DNA from: Pseudomonadales bacterium
Lineage (GTDB): Bacteria; Pseudomonadota; Gammaproteobacteria; Pseudomonadales; IMCC2047
DNA: 64,000 nt
Assembly (NCBI GenBank): GCA_024234615.1
Contig: JACKNY010000001.1
Coordinates: 1,206,501-1,270,500, forward strand
Reading direction: 5' to 3'
The notes below the pieces were generated by a model. The model had not been told where the DNA came from. It ran no database searches and saw only the letters and a list, made by a program, of their open reading frames with translations. A program made the translations under genes and the position numbers. Below are positions 8,378 to 17,241 of this stretch, piece after piece (position 1 is the first letter of the stretch; every line of letters begins with the position of its first letter).

Positions 8378-8731
8378 ATGATCATTGTTAACATTGCTGG
8401 ATTGTTACTGATTGGGCTGATCATCTGGTGGTTTTGGCTGTACAAACCACGCGAAGTCAGTGTTAGTGAAGGCGTAATTACCGTGACGGTAGAGGACGGC
8501 ACTTATCAGCCATCGCGAATAAAACTTTCTGCTGGACAACCAGCCACTATCCGGTTTATACGCAAAGATGCATCGCCATGTGCAGGTACGGTACTATTTT
8601 CAGATTTTGGTATCAGCGAAGAGCTACCTCTGAACCAATTTAAAACTATCGCCTTACCTGCAATGGAGAAAGGTGAATATGCCTTTAGCTGCCAGATGCA
8701 AATGTACCGTGGTAGTTTGTTGGTGGAGTAA
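8378..8731 (+). CDS. membrane-anchored cupredoxin-domain protein
   Basis: A 117-residue protein with one N-terminal membrane helix (about residues 2-22) and a cupredoxin-like beta domain. Possible metal ligands are Cys in KDASPCAGTV and the Cys/Met set in AFSCQMQMYRG. The fold region resembles the EfeO-type cupredoxin-1 domain. AAGGAG precedes the ATG, and the gene lies 11 bases after copA, so the two form an operon. It probably binds copper at the periplasmic face and may receive or buffer metal exported by the ATPase (inference). Confidence 0.75.
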   Translation: MIIVNIAGLLLIGLIIWWFWLYKPREVSVSEGVITVTVEDGTYQPSRIKLSAGQPATIRFIRKDASPCAGTVLFSDFGISEELPLNQFKTIALPAMEKGEYAFSCQMQMYRGSLLVE

Positions 8732-8837
8732 TTAACTTTTGGACGTTAAATATGTGTTCTGTTTGGGTCTATTTTATGAAGTAATCACGCAATCGTTGAT
8801 TCATTAGATATTTGTTCAGAGGTGAACAAACCAACAC

Positions 8838-8865
8838 TTTAGGGTTATTTTCTCTCTACCCTAAA
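8838..8865. promoter_or_regulatory. inverted repeat TTTAGGGT/ACCCTAAA
   Basis: A perfect 8-bp inverted repeat with a 12-base spacer (TTTAGGGT at 8838, ACCCTAAA at 8858) lies 150 bases upstream of the TonB-dependent receptor. The spacing suits a dimeric regulator or a transcript hairpin. No regulator can be assigned. The remainder of 8732-9016 shows only the AGGAGG ribosome site before 9017. Confidence 0.3.
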
Positions 8866-9016
8866 TGCCAGTAAGCTTCCACAGGTATTCAGGGGATCTA
8901 GTTTCGCAAAGAGCAATGGTGGGTTGTCGGTAACAGGAACCCTTGCTGTGGTCTGTCGGATTAACTGATTATATTGATCATAAATACTATAAAAATTAAT
9001 CCTTGAGGAGGTAGAG

Positions 9017-11287
9017 ATGACTATAAGAGCTAGCAAACTCACCAGTCGTTTCAGTGCAATTGCGCTTGCTATCACTAGTGGCGCAGTCCATTCAGAGGTG
9101 ATCGAAGAGATTATCGTTAGCGCACAGTATCGAGAGCAAACGCTACAAGAGGTACCGGTTTCCGTGTCAGCTTTTCGTGGCGATATGATGGAGAAGGCGG
9201 GGATTGATGATGTCCGAGGCTTAGTCGATCTGACGCCTGGTTTTAACGGAAAAACGGAAGACAGCTTTATTGATGCGCTTTCCATTCGCGGTATTGTGAC
9301 GAATGATTTCGGTATCGGCGGCGATCCGTCGGTGGCGATATTCACCGACGGCGTATGGGCCGGTCGTAATGGTGGCGTGCAGATGTCGTTTTACGATATG
9401 GAGCGAGCGGAAGTTGTCAAAGGCCCGCAAAGCACACTGTTTGGACGTAACGCCATCGCCGGGGGTATCAGTATTATCACGAAAAAGCCGATTGAGGAAT
9501 TTGAGGGCAAGATTAGCGCAAGCGTTGCCGAGTATGATGAATATGAGTTTACCGGCACCCTCAATATTCCGTTATCTGATCGTTGGTTTTTCCGTGGCAG
9601 CACCTATGTTAAAGACGCCGGCGGTTATCTGGGTAATGTCGCCGGAGGCGGTGATCTGGGGGGCGGGGAGATTACCTCGAGCCGATTTGCGCTGCGCTAT
9701 GCGGGCGATGAAGTGGATGCCGTTTTTCGAGTCACTTACGAAGATCGTGAACAGGATCCCTCGGTATATTGGACCGGCCGTAACGGTTTGCCTAAAGATA
9801 AGGTGTCGATCGATTTGACCGACGGAAAGGGTTTTGACGAAAGCGAAATTTTCAGTGCCCAGGCCAATATCGAATGGACGCTCTCCGATAGCTACACACT
9901 GACCTCAATCACGGGCTATAAATCATACGATTTCGATTATTTAGAGGATTATGACGCCACCTCTTTGTTCGTTAATAACTACGGCCAATCACAGGAAGTG
10001 GACTATTGGAGTCAAGAGTTGCGGTTGAATTTTGATCGAGGCGGTAAAATAACTGGTTTTGTTGGTGCCAGCTACTATCAAGAAGACATAGACGCCACCT
10101 TTGGAAATATTTATAGCGAAGATGGCCTTTGTATAGCCGTTATTGAAACAGATGATGTCGGTGGTGCGACGGGCTGTGATGATCCGATATTTGAGGCCTA
10201 CTGGGAAGACGATATTGATCCTGCTGATATCCTGGCATCTAAGTCGGAAACCAATATTGATAAGTTGGAAAATGAAGGCTGGGCGGTGTATGGGGATGTG
10301 ACCTGGCAGGCAACTGAAAAGCTTGATGTTACTGTTGGTGGCAGGTACACGGTCGACAAAAAAGACATGTCTATTTCGGTGCCCGACAGTGGCGGCGCTT
10401 TGGGTAACACCTTTGTATTTGAATGGTTTACCGATGGCTTTGTGCAGGACGACGATGAGTGGAGTAAGTTTACGCCACGCGTTGCCGTCAACTATGAATT
10501 AAGCGATCAAGTGAGTCTGTACGCCAATATGGCTAAGGGCTATAAGTCAGGAGGCTATTCAACTTTTGGGATTGAAAATGATGGTTCCCAAGATTTTGGC
10601 GGGGTGTTGGCGCCAGGCAGCAAACCACTGGGGTTTGATCCGGAAGAAAGCACCAGCTATGAAATTGGTGCCAAAACCACTCTGCTGGAGGGTTCGATGC
10701 TGCTCAACATTGCTTACTATCGCTACGACTATAAGGACTTGCAGCTGGTTATTTTCGAAAGCGGCTCGCAGTTGGTTAAAAACTTGGGTGAAGCAGAAAG
10801 CCAAGGCATTGAAATGGATATGCATTGGACGCCGGGCGAAAACTGGGATATTCGTGCGGCCTGGGCATGGCAGGATAGTGAAATTACCGAAGAACTTGAG
10901 CCGGGTGACGGCACCAAGGGAAATGAACTACCTATGGCGCCTGAATTTAGTGGATCGGTAATAGCTACCTATTCCTATCCGATCGACACAGGCAGTCTAT
11001 ACTTAACCTTGCAGCACGTCTATCAAGATCAGGTATACGGTGGTCATGGCAATATCAAAACCGCGACAGTAGATAGCTGGCACGAAACAGCATTGCGTGT
11101 CGGATTTGATAGTAATAAAAACTGGTCAGTCGTGCTTTGGGTTGAGAATCTAACGGATGAGGTTTATTTTGAACGCGGTTGGGAGAATGCTGACGAGGAC
11201 GATTTAAATGGTTTTGGCTTAGTCAATACGCTAGTCTGGCCGGCAAAACCACGCACGGTTGGTCTTACCTTTGATATGAGCTTTTAG
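9017..11287 (+). CDS. TonB-dependent outer-membrane receptor
   Basis: A 756-residue receptor with a signal peptide ending near AVHS, a short TonB-box region (IEEIIVSAQ), a plug domain (VPVSVSAFRGDMMEKAGI; VVKGPQSTLFGRNAIAGGI) and a 22-strand-type barrel that ends in the aromatic C-terminus FDMSF. AGGAGG lies 6 bases before the ATG. It belongs to the family annotated as iron-complex receptors, but the substrate cannot be read from sequence. It sits immediately upstream of a glutamylpolyamine synthetase at the head of a polyamine cluster, so uptake of a polyamine-containing or conjugated compound is possible. Confidence 0.92.
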   Translation: MTIRASKLTSRFSAIALAITSGAVHSEVIEEIIVSAQYREQTLQEVPVSVSAFRGDMMEKAGIDDVRGLVDLTPGFNGKTEDSFIDALSIRGIVTNDFGIGGDPSVAIFTDGVWAGRNGGVQMSFYDMERAEVVKGPQSTLFGRNAIAGGISIITKKPIEEFEGKISASVAEYDEYEFTGTLNIPLSDRWFFRGSTYVKDAGGYLGNVAGGGDLGGGEITSSRFALRYAGDEVDAVFRVTYEDREQDPSVYWTGRNGLPKDKVSIDLTDGKGFDESEIFSAQANIEWTLSDSYTLTSITGYKSYDFDYLEDYDATSLFVNNYGQSQEVDYWSQELRLNFDRGGKITGFVGASYYQEDIDATFGNIYSEDGLCIAVIETDDVGGATGCDDPIFEAYWEDDIDPADILASKSETNIDKLENEGWAVYGDVTWQATEKLDVTVGGRYTVDKKDMSISVPDSGGALGNTFVFEWFTDGFVQDDDEWSKFTPRVAVNYELSDQVSLYANMAKGYKSGGYSTFGIENDGSQDFGGVLAPGSKPLGFDPEESTSYEIGAKTTLLEGSMLLNIAYYRYDYKDLQLVIFESGSQLVKNLGEAESQGIEMDMHWTPGENWDIRAAWAWQDSEITEELEPGDGTKGNELPMAPEFSGSVIATYSYPIDTGSLYLTLQHVYQDQVYGGHGNIKTATVDSWHETALRVGFDSNKNWSVVLWVENLTDEVYFERGWENADEDDLNGFGLVNTLVWPAKPRTVGLTFDMSF

Positions 11288-11300
11288 CAATACGCAGGTA

Positions 11301-11327
11301 AATTGAGCCAACCTTGTTGGCTCAATT
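11301..11327 (+). terminator. hairpin after the TonB-dependent receptor
   Basis: A perfect 12-bp stem (AATTGAGCCAAC / GTTGGCTCAATT) with a 3-base loop starts 14 bases after the receptor stop. No clear T run follows (AAATTAG), so it may attenuate or protect the message rather than end it. It separates the receptor from the downstream puuA-like gene. Confidence 0.55.
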
Positions 11328-11355
11328 AAATTAGCCGTTGGGTAGAGTAAATTTG

Positions 11356-12705
11356 ATGAGCGAAGAATTAAAACAATTAAATGCCTTCCTGGAAGAATAC
11401 CCGGATATTGAGTTATTTGAAGTCATACTGCCAGATTTAAATGGCAAACTCCGGGGCAAATGGCTGCCGAGAGCAAAAATTGAAACAGCTTTTGCTGGTG
11501 GTCTGAAATTACCGTTAACAACCCTTGCATTTGATGTTTGGGGTAGGGATGTTGAAAGCTGGGTTTTCGATAATGGCGATGTTGATGGTATTTGTGAAGC
11601 CGACGCTAGAACGCTGGCGCGAGTACCTTGGTTAGAGCGACCGACAGGGCAGGTGCTGCTTTCGCTGCATGATGTGTCCGGCGCGCCCTGCGAATATGAT
11701 CCGCGATCAATTGTAAAAAAACTGATGGCGCGGTTTCAGAAGCTGGATTTAACGCCTGTGCTTGCCAGTGAAATGGAGTTCTATCTATTCCAATCCGATA
11801 ACGATGATGAAGGTCGCCCTCGGCATTCGCAGACTAATGCGAGTGGTCATGTCGCTTTGGGCGGACAAACCTATGGTCTTGATGTGATGCAGGATATGTC
11901 TGAGTTGATGCACGGCGTGAGTGATGCCGGTGCGATACAGAATCTTCCCATCGATACGTTAATCGCCGAAGCCGCGCCTTCTCAATACGAAATTAACCTT
12001 TATCATCAGGCGGACGCCCTGCTGGCGGCTGATCAAGGCTTGCTATTGCAGCGCGCAATTAAAGGCGTTGCTCGAAAACTGGGTATGCGTGCGACCTTTA
12101 TGGCGAAGCCCTACGGTGATCTGGCGGGCAACGGTATGCACATGCACTGTAGCTTGCTCGACCAGGATGGCAATAACGCTTTTAATAACGGGACTGATCA
12201 AGGTAGTGATTTGTTGCGACAAGCGATTGCCGGATGTTTGGCAAGCATGAAAGATTGTATGCTGCTGTTCGCGCCGCATTTAAATTCTTATCGACGTTTT
12301 CAGCGCGCCAGCCATGCCCCCTTAGCGCCAACCTGGGGCTATGACAACCGAACTGTTTCTATCAGAGTGCCTGCCGATAGCCATGAAGCGATGCGCATCG
12401 AACATCGGGTGGCAGGTGCTGATGCTAACCCCTATTTGGTCGTTGCAGCGATTCTGGCGGGCATATTATATGGTTTGGAAAACCAGTTGGAGGTTGTTCC
12501 TCCGATTGAGGGAGACGCCTATACGCAGTGTGAACCCAGTTTACCCCGGCATTGGTCAGATGCATTGGAGGCCTTTAAAAAATCAACCTTTATCAGAGAA
12601 TATTTTGGTACCGAGTTTCAGCGTGTTTTTACTGAAACCAAGCAACAGGAAATGGATGAGTTCGATAAGCACGTGACCGCTATGGAATATGAAGCCTACT
12701 TATGA
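11356..12705 (+). CDS. puuA: gamma-glutamylpolyamine synthetase (PuuA type)
   Basis: A glutamine-synthetase-family ligase of 449 residues from ATG 11356 (a TTG 18 bases upstream is possible). Visible family motifs are SEMEFYL, YEINLYH, GNGMHMHCSL, NSYRRFQ, DNRTVSIRVP and HRVAGADANPYLV. The latter half is close to E. coli PuuA, which joins glutamate to putrescine with ATP as the first step of the Puu pathway in the cytoplasm. A second, more divergent synthetase lies at 14972. Which amines each uses cannot be told. It converges with the TetR gene. Confidence 0.85.
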   Translation: MSEELKQLNAFLEEYPDIELFEVILPDLNGKLRGKWLPRAKIETAFAGGLKLPLTTLAFDVWGRDVESWVFDNGDVDGICEADARTLARVPWLERPTGQVLLSLHDVSGAPCEYDPRSIVKKLMARFQKLDLTPVLASEMEFYLFQSDNDDEGRPRHSQTNASGHVALGGQTYGLDVMQDMSELMHGVSDAGAIQNLPIDTLIAEAAPSQYEINLYHQADALLAADQGLLLQRAIKGVARKLGMRATFMAKPYGDLAGNGMHMHCSLLDQDGNNAFNNGTDQGSDLLRQAIAGCLASMKDCMLLFAPHLNSYRRFQRASHAPLAPTWGYDNRTVSIRVPADSHEAMRIEHRVAGADANPYLVVAAILAGILYGLENQLEVVPPIEGDAYTQCEPSLPRHWSDALEAFKKSTFIREYFGTEFQRVFTETKQQEMDEFDKHVTAMEYEAYL

Positions 12706-12717
12706 CGCCCCTAAAGT

Positions 12718-13359
12718 TTAGCGGCTCTGTTCGTTAAGGTGACGGCTCAAAAAACAACAGGTGACGGTGTTTAGATCTTCTAAGGTACGTTTTGCACGAA
12801 TGCCGTGCTGGGCAGAAACGACCAATAGGAGTGCATGGGTCATTTCAAGATAGGCGCGTGCGATTCTGGAAAGCTCGTTTTTAGATTGACGTAAACCTAT
12901 ACGAATAAAGATGGATGACATACGTGAGATGACCAGTTCGTCATGCTGCTCATCCAAATCACGCAATTCGGGAACCGCAAACATCGCCTGCACCAGAGGT
13001 AAGATTCCTTTTTGTTCGCGGTAAACCACGATAAAGGTGTCGGTGAGCTTGGCGACAACACTCTCAAGGGTCATCTGTTCAAGTGCTAGCGCGTCGATGC
13101 TATCAAGCAATCGCGTCCACTCCTTTAGCCAATTTTTCGCCAACGCACGCAGAATGGCGTGTTTGTTCGGAAAATAATGGTAAAGCGAGCCAACAGAAAT
13201 TCCCAATTCTTTGGCGATTAGAATAGTGGTCAGGTCGTTAAAGCCAACTCGTTCCAATAGCTGCGCGGTGACCTCCATAATCTGCTGCGAGCGCAAAATA
13301 GAGCGGTCTTGGCGTGGCTTACGGCGCGGTTTTAGTTTTTCATCATTGGCTTGATTCAA
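12718..13359 (-). CDS. TetR-family transcriptional regulator
   Basis: A 213-residue regulator with an N-terminal TetR helix-turn-helix: ILRSQQIMEVTAQLLERVG, then TTILIAKELGISVGSLYHYF around residues 44-63, followed by PNKHAILRALA. The ligand domain is not informative. The probable start is TTG 13359, as no in-frame ATG is near. It follows the puuB-like oxidase by 72 bases on the same strand, so both are probably cotranscribed. It may control the local polyamine genes in place of PuuR; a 16-bp palindrome at 14832 is one candidate operator. Confidence 0.88.
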   Translation of the reverse strand: MNQANDEKLKPRRKPRQDRSILRSQQIMEVTAQLLERVGFNDLTTILIAKELGISVGSLYHYFPNKHAILRALAKNWLKEWTRLLDSIDALALEQMTLESVVAKLTDTFIVVYREQKGILPLVQAMFAVPELRDLDEQHDELVISRMSSIFIRIGLRQSKNELSRIARAYLEMTHALLLVVSAQHGIRAKRTLEDLNTVTCCFLSRHLNEQSR

Positions 13360-13431
13360 TGGAAGCTTACCCGTCGTTGTAAAATTGGCGCTGGATTATA
13401 GTGTCAGCCAAAACGAATTCAAACCCTGTCG

Positions 13432-14748
13432 CTACAGCTTGTCTCGGAGCGAGTAGAACAGCATTCCGGCAACCAATGCTGGCCAGCGTAGCAGCGTGCC
13501 GCCGGGAAATCCGGGAACCGGCAAGCTGGCAAACAGATTTAAACGCTCTGGCTTGCCGCTAATAGCTTCGGCGATGAGTTTTCCGGCAAAACAGGCTGTG
13601 GCCACGCCATGGCCTGAATAACCTTGCGCAAAATAAATATTGGGTGAGAGCTGTCCGAAATGTGGCATTCGGTTCATGGTTATCGCGAGCGTCCCACCCC
13701 AGGCATAATCGATTCGAACGTCTTCAAGTTGCGGATAGACGTGCAGCATATATTTGCGCACGAAAGATTTAAGGTCACTGGGGAATTTGCTCGAATAATT
13801 TTCGCCGCCGCCAAAAATAAGGCGCTTGTCAGCCGACAGCTTCCAATAATTAATCACAAATAACGAATCCTGAACGGCGACATCATCCCGGATCAGTGAG
13901 CGCGCGAGCTGCTCGGATAAGGGTTCTGTGGCGAGCACAAAATTATTAATTGGCATGATTTTAGTGGCTATCTTGGGCTCTAACTTATCGAGATAGCCAT
14001 TACAGCCAAGCACGAGATGTTTCGCGTTCACGCTGCCAGCGTTGGTATGTACCCTAACGCCTTGGCCAGTTTCGTAATGGGTCACGCGACTCTGTTGGTA
14101 GATTTTTACCCCGGCTTTGCGTGCTGCCGCTGCCACCCCTAAGGTAAAGTTGAGTGGGTGCAGGTGGAGTGAGCCCAGATCTAATTGACCGGCATGAAAT
14201 TTTTTTGACCCGACCATGCTATCGACTTCGGCCTTTTCGACAAAACGTATTTTTTCGTAGCCGTAATGGTTGCGTAAGCGCTCTGACTCCAGCTTTAGAT
14301 GCTCCACATCCCCAGCTTTTGCAGCGACATGTAAGATTCCCTCCTTGAGGTCACAGCCGATTTGGTGCTCATCAATCAAGTGCCTGACTAAATCCACCGC
14401 CTCCAATCCCAGATCCCAGAGTTGCTTGGATTTTTCTAAACCCAACTTTTTTTCCAAGGTCAACTGGCCCACGCGCTGACCCACACCGACGTGGCCACCG
14501 TTACGGCCGGACGCCCCCCAGCCGACTTTTTCCGCTTCCAGTAAGATAACTTTTAAACCCTGTTCGGCTAAATGTAAGGCCGCAGATAACCCCGTATAAC
14601 CGCCGCCAATGACACATACGTCAGCGTTGTCCTGTCCAGCCAAGGCGGGCGAAGGCGCGAAGGGGATTGCTGTTGCCGCATAGTAGGAAGGCGTATAGCC
14701 AGTGACGCTGGTATTGGATAGGCTGTGTTGGGAATTGGTTGTTGTCAA
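13432..14748 (-). CDS. puuB: FAD-dependent gamma-glutamylputrescine oxidase-like protein
   Basis: A DAO-family flavoprotein with the dinucleotide-binding motif VIGGGYTGLSAALHLAEQG near the N-terminus, then GASGRNGGHVG, and a C-terminal FAD segment IYFAQGYSGHGVA. The same order is found in PuuB, which oxidises gamma-glutamylputrescine to the aldehyde with release of peroxide. The segment PSYYAATAIPFAP matches the PuuB N-terminus; I place the start at TTG 14748 (438 residues), since the reading frame further upstream is AT-rich and unlike the family. It lies between the two glutamylpolyamine synthetases, divergent from the second. Confidence 0.85.
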   Translation of the reverse strand: MTTTNSQHSLSNTSVTGYTPSYYAATAIPFAPSPALAGQDNADVCVIGGGYTGLSAALHLAEQGLKVILLEAEKVGWGASGRNGGHVGVGQRVGQLTLEKKLGLEKSKQLWDLGLEAVDLVRHLIDEHQIGCDLKEGILHVAAKAGDVEHLKLESERLRNHYGYEKIRFVEKAEVDSMVGSKKFHAGQLDLGSLHLHPLNFTLGVAAAARKAGVKIYQQSRVTHYETGQGVRVHTNAGSVNAKHLVLGCNGYLDKLEPKIATKIMPINNFVLATEPLSEQLARSLIRDDVAVQDSLFVINYWKLSADKRLIFGGGENYSSKFPSDLKSFVRKYMLHVYPQLEDVRIDYAWGGTLAITMNRMPHFGQLSPNIYFAQGYSGHGVATACFAGKLIAEAISGKPERLNLFASLPVPGFPGGTLLRWPALVAGMLFYSLRDKL

Positions 14749-14831
14749 TGGCAAGTACCTAAAGAAATATGAGCTAATCAGAAGCTCCGTGAAATAAGCA
14801 TTAAAAAACAAACGCTTATCATGATTTATAA

Positions 14832-14847
14832 CCGAATATATATTCGG
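14832..14847. promoter_or_regulatory. perfect 16-bp palindrome, candidate operator
   Basis: CCGAATATATATTCGG is fully self-complementary and lies in the intergenic region between the divergent puuB-like oxidase and the second glutamylpolyamine synthetase. A further ATTCGG half-site follows at about 14863. Size and position fit a repressor dimer such as the nearby TetR protein (inference). Confidence 0.55.
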
Positions 14848-14912
14848 GAACAATTGAATGATAATTCGGTTTATGTTTTAATTCAAGTCTGTGGTAATTT
14901 CAGGAGATGCTG

Positions 14913-14954
14913 ATGAATAAGATGTTAATTGGTTTAGCGTCACGGCATGAATAA
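14913..14954 (+). other. possible 13-codon leader peptide
   Basis: CAGGAG (14901-14906) is followed at good spacing by ATG 14913 and a 13-codon frame, MNKMLIGLASRHE, that ends at TAA 14952-14954, 17 bases before the start of the glutamylpolyamine synthetase gene. It could be a translated leader or chance. No run of a single amino acid is present. Confidence 0.25.
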
Positions 14955-14971
14955 CAACTGGCAGGAACAAG

Positions 14972-16306
14972 ATGAGTACAATTGAAGAATGGCTTAGGGA
15001 TCACCGAATCAGTGAGGTTGAATGCCTCATTCCGGATATGACAGGAAACGCCCGTGGGAAATTTATTAAAGCTGAAAAATTTAATAACGAAGATCCCAGA
15101 TTGCCTGAGTCAATATTATTGCAGACGGTAACCGGTGAATACTGTGATGAGCATGACGATCTGATTAGTCCAACGGATCAGGATATGGTCTTAGCGGCAG
15201 ATCCAAACACCGTGCGCCTTGTACCCTGGGCCAACGAGCCAACGGCGCAAATTATCCATGATTGCTATACCAGCGATGGCGAATTACACCCTATGTCGTC
15301 TCGTAACGTGCTGCGTCGTGTCCTGGCGCTTTATGATGAGATGGGTCTGAAGCCTATCGTCGCCCCTGAAGTAGAGTTCTATCTTATCCAAAAGAACGAA
15401 GACCCGGATTTCGAATTACAAGCGCCAATTGGACGTTCTGGGCGCCGTGAGGCGGCTCGCCAGTCCTACAGTATCGATGCCATCAACGAGTTTGAGCCGA
15501 TCATCAATACCATGTATGAATTCTGTGAAGCACAGCGCTTGAACATTGATACGCTGATTCATGAATCCGGCGCGGCGCAAATGGAAATAAATTTCCTGCA
15601 TGGTGATGCGTTAGAACTGGCGGATCAGGTTTTTACTTTCAAGCGTACCATGCGGGAAACGGCATTAAGACACGGCGTTTATGCGACCTTTATGGCGAAA
15701 CCGATGAGAAAAGAGCCGGGCAGTTCGATGCATATTCATCAGAGTTTGGTGAATAAAACAACGGGTGAAAATGTATTCTCCATTCCAACTGGTGAAAAAA
15801 CAGATATTTTTATGCATTACCTGGGAGGATTGCAAAAATATACCCCGGATATCTTCAGTTTTTATGCGCCCAACGTAAACTCTTATCGTCGCTTTGCCAA
15901 GGACATCGCTGCCCCGATCAACTTGCATTGGGGCAATGATAATCGCACTGTCGGATTGCGCGTTCCCAGCGCTGGCCCGGAGGCGACGCGTATTGAAAAT
16001 CGATTTGCCGGGGTGGATGCCAACCCCTATCTCGCTATTGCCGCTACTCTGGCTTGCGGTTATGCGGGCATTAAAAATAAAATTCAACCGACAGAACCTT
16101 ATCTTGGTAATGCCTATGAGGAAGAAATAACGCTGCCTCGTTCGCTTGAGGAAGCGTTGCGTGGACTCGATGATTTATCTGATCTGGAGTCTATTATCGG
16201 CCCGGACTTTATTCGCGCTTATCGCTGGATTAAACTGGATGAGTTTGAAGAATTTAACCGCGTTATTAGTTCCTGGGAGCGTGAGTATCTGTTATTAAAC
16301 GTTTAG
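14972..16306 (+). CDS. glutamine synthetase-family glutamylpolyamine synthetase (SpuI/PauA type)
   Basis: A 444-residue glutamine-synthetase-fold ligase with VECLIPDMTGNARGK, ESILLQTVTGEY, APEVEFYL, QMEINFLHGDAL, GSSMHIHQSL, NSYRRFAKD and RFAGVDANPYLAIA. The N-terminal motif ESxxxQTVTGEY is typical of Pseudomonas SpuI/PauA-type glutamylpolyamine ligases rather than of E. coli PuuA. It probably glutamylates a polyamine (putrescine, cadaverine, spermidine or diaminopropane) with ATP. AGGA precedes the ATG. It is divergent from the oxidase gene and 35% or so of its residues differ even in conserved blocks from the gene at 11356, so the two are not a recent duplication. Confidence 0.82.
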   Translation: MSTIEEWLRDHRISEVECLIPDMTGNARGKFIKAEKFNNEDPRLPESILLQTVTGEYCDEHDDLISPTDQDMVLAADPNTVRLVPWANEPTAQIIHDCYTSDGELHPMSSRNVLRRVLALYDEMGLKPIVAPEVEFYLIQKNEDPDFELQAPIGRSGRREAARQSYSIDAINEFEPIINTMYEFCEAQRLNIDTLIHESGAAQMEINFLHGDALELADQVFTFKRTMRETALRHGVYATFMAKPMRKEPGSSMHIHQSLVNKTTGENVFSIPTGEKTDIFMHYLGGLQKYTPDIFSFYAPNVNSYRRFAKDIAAPINLHWGNDNRTVGLRVPSAGPEATRIENRFAGVDANPYLAIAATLACGYAGIKNKIQPTEPYLGNAYEEEITLPRSLEEALRGLDDLSDLESIIGPDFIRAYRWIKLDEFEEFNRVISSWEREYLLLNV

Positions 16307-16381
16307 TAGCCTGTTAAGGAGTGTCCTTAATTCCTTAGCAGTTTGCTATATCCTGCGAGCAGGAACGCCTGTGGAGGGTCA

Positions 16382-17233
16382 ATGAGTCTGAGTGCGTCAG
16401 CTAAGCATCCGCCTCATTTGTGGTTTAACCTGTTTAAATACGCTATCTACGGGCTTTTAGTCTTAAATATTTTTCTGTTTTTTAGGGACGATTGGCTGGC
16501 TGCGCAACACCTGTTCGCGACCGGCTTTTCGATAGCGCGTCTAGTCGAAGCCTTTGCGACTACCTTGGATACGACAGCCTGGGTCATCTTGCTGTTACTC
16601 TTTGAGCTGGAAACCTACGTTATTCCCGATGAAAAAATCAAAGGCAGGCTCAAGTTTAGCTTGCATGGAATACGGGCACTTTGTGTCTGTGCGATTCTCT
16701 ATGCCTTTTATGGATACGTTGCCAGATGTCTCGCGCTTTATGAAATAACACCGGTATCCGCCACTGATCTTTGCAGTCTGATAGGGTCGTCTTTTTACTA
16801 TATGACCGGCCATGACCAGTACAGAGTGCTGGATGCTCTTAGCTGCCAATCGTTGAATCCAACAGCCGCTGCGGTACTTATGTTGGAATCAAATGTCATC
16901 ACAGATCAACGCACCTTGGAAGCTGCTCAATGGTTGTCCTGGGTCGATGTTGTTAACGCCGGCGATTGGCTGCTAGTAGTGTTGGTGTTGGAAATAGATG
17001 TACGGCTACAGTTGAGAGGAATGCTAACAGGGCGCGTCCTGCTGGCGAGTAAAGCGACCAAAGGGCTGTTATACAGTGTGCTCCTTTTAGCGGCGGCCTA
17101 CTGGTGGGCGGAAGGCGACTTTATCGATTTCTGGGATGCGTTTCTCTGGATCATTGCCTTCATCTTTATTGAGATGAATGTCTTTGAATGGCAGGTGGAG
17201 ACCGCTCGCAAGAACAAACCCAAGCTAAGTTAG
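16382..17233 (+). CDS. multi-pass membrane protein of unknown function
   Basis: A 283-residue protein with about five or six predicted membrane helices (for example KYAIYGLLVLNIFLFF, TTAWVILLLLFELETYV, ALCVCAILYAFYGYVA, GDWLLVVLVLEIDV, KGLLYSVLLLAAAYWW, FLWIIAFIFIEMNVF). A loop between helices 3 and 4 contains several Cys. I do not recognise a family. ATG 16382 follows GGAGG closely and is preferred to an upstream start at 16343. It lies 75 bases after the second synthetase, separated by a small inverted repeat (TTAAGGA/TCCTTAA, 16314-16330), and could belong to that operon. Confidence 0.7.
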   Translation: MSLSASAKHPPHLWFNLFKYAIYGLLVLNIFLFFRDDWLAAQHLFATGFSIARLVEAFATTLDTTAWVILLLLFELETYVIPDEKIKGRLKFSLHGIRALCVCAILYAFYGYVARCLALYEITPVSATDLCSLIGSSFYYMTGHDQYRVLDALSCQSLNPTAAAVLMLESNVITDQRTLEAAQWLSWVDVVNAGDWLLVVLVLEIDVRLQLRGMLTGRVLLASKATKGLLYSVLLLAAAYWWAEGDFIDFWDAFLWIIAFIFIEMNVFEWQVETARKNKPKLS

Positions 17234-17241
17234 AGCGAAAT

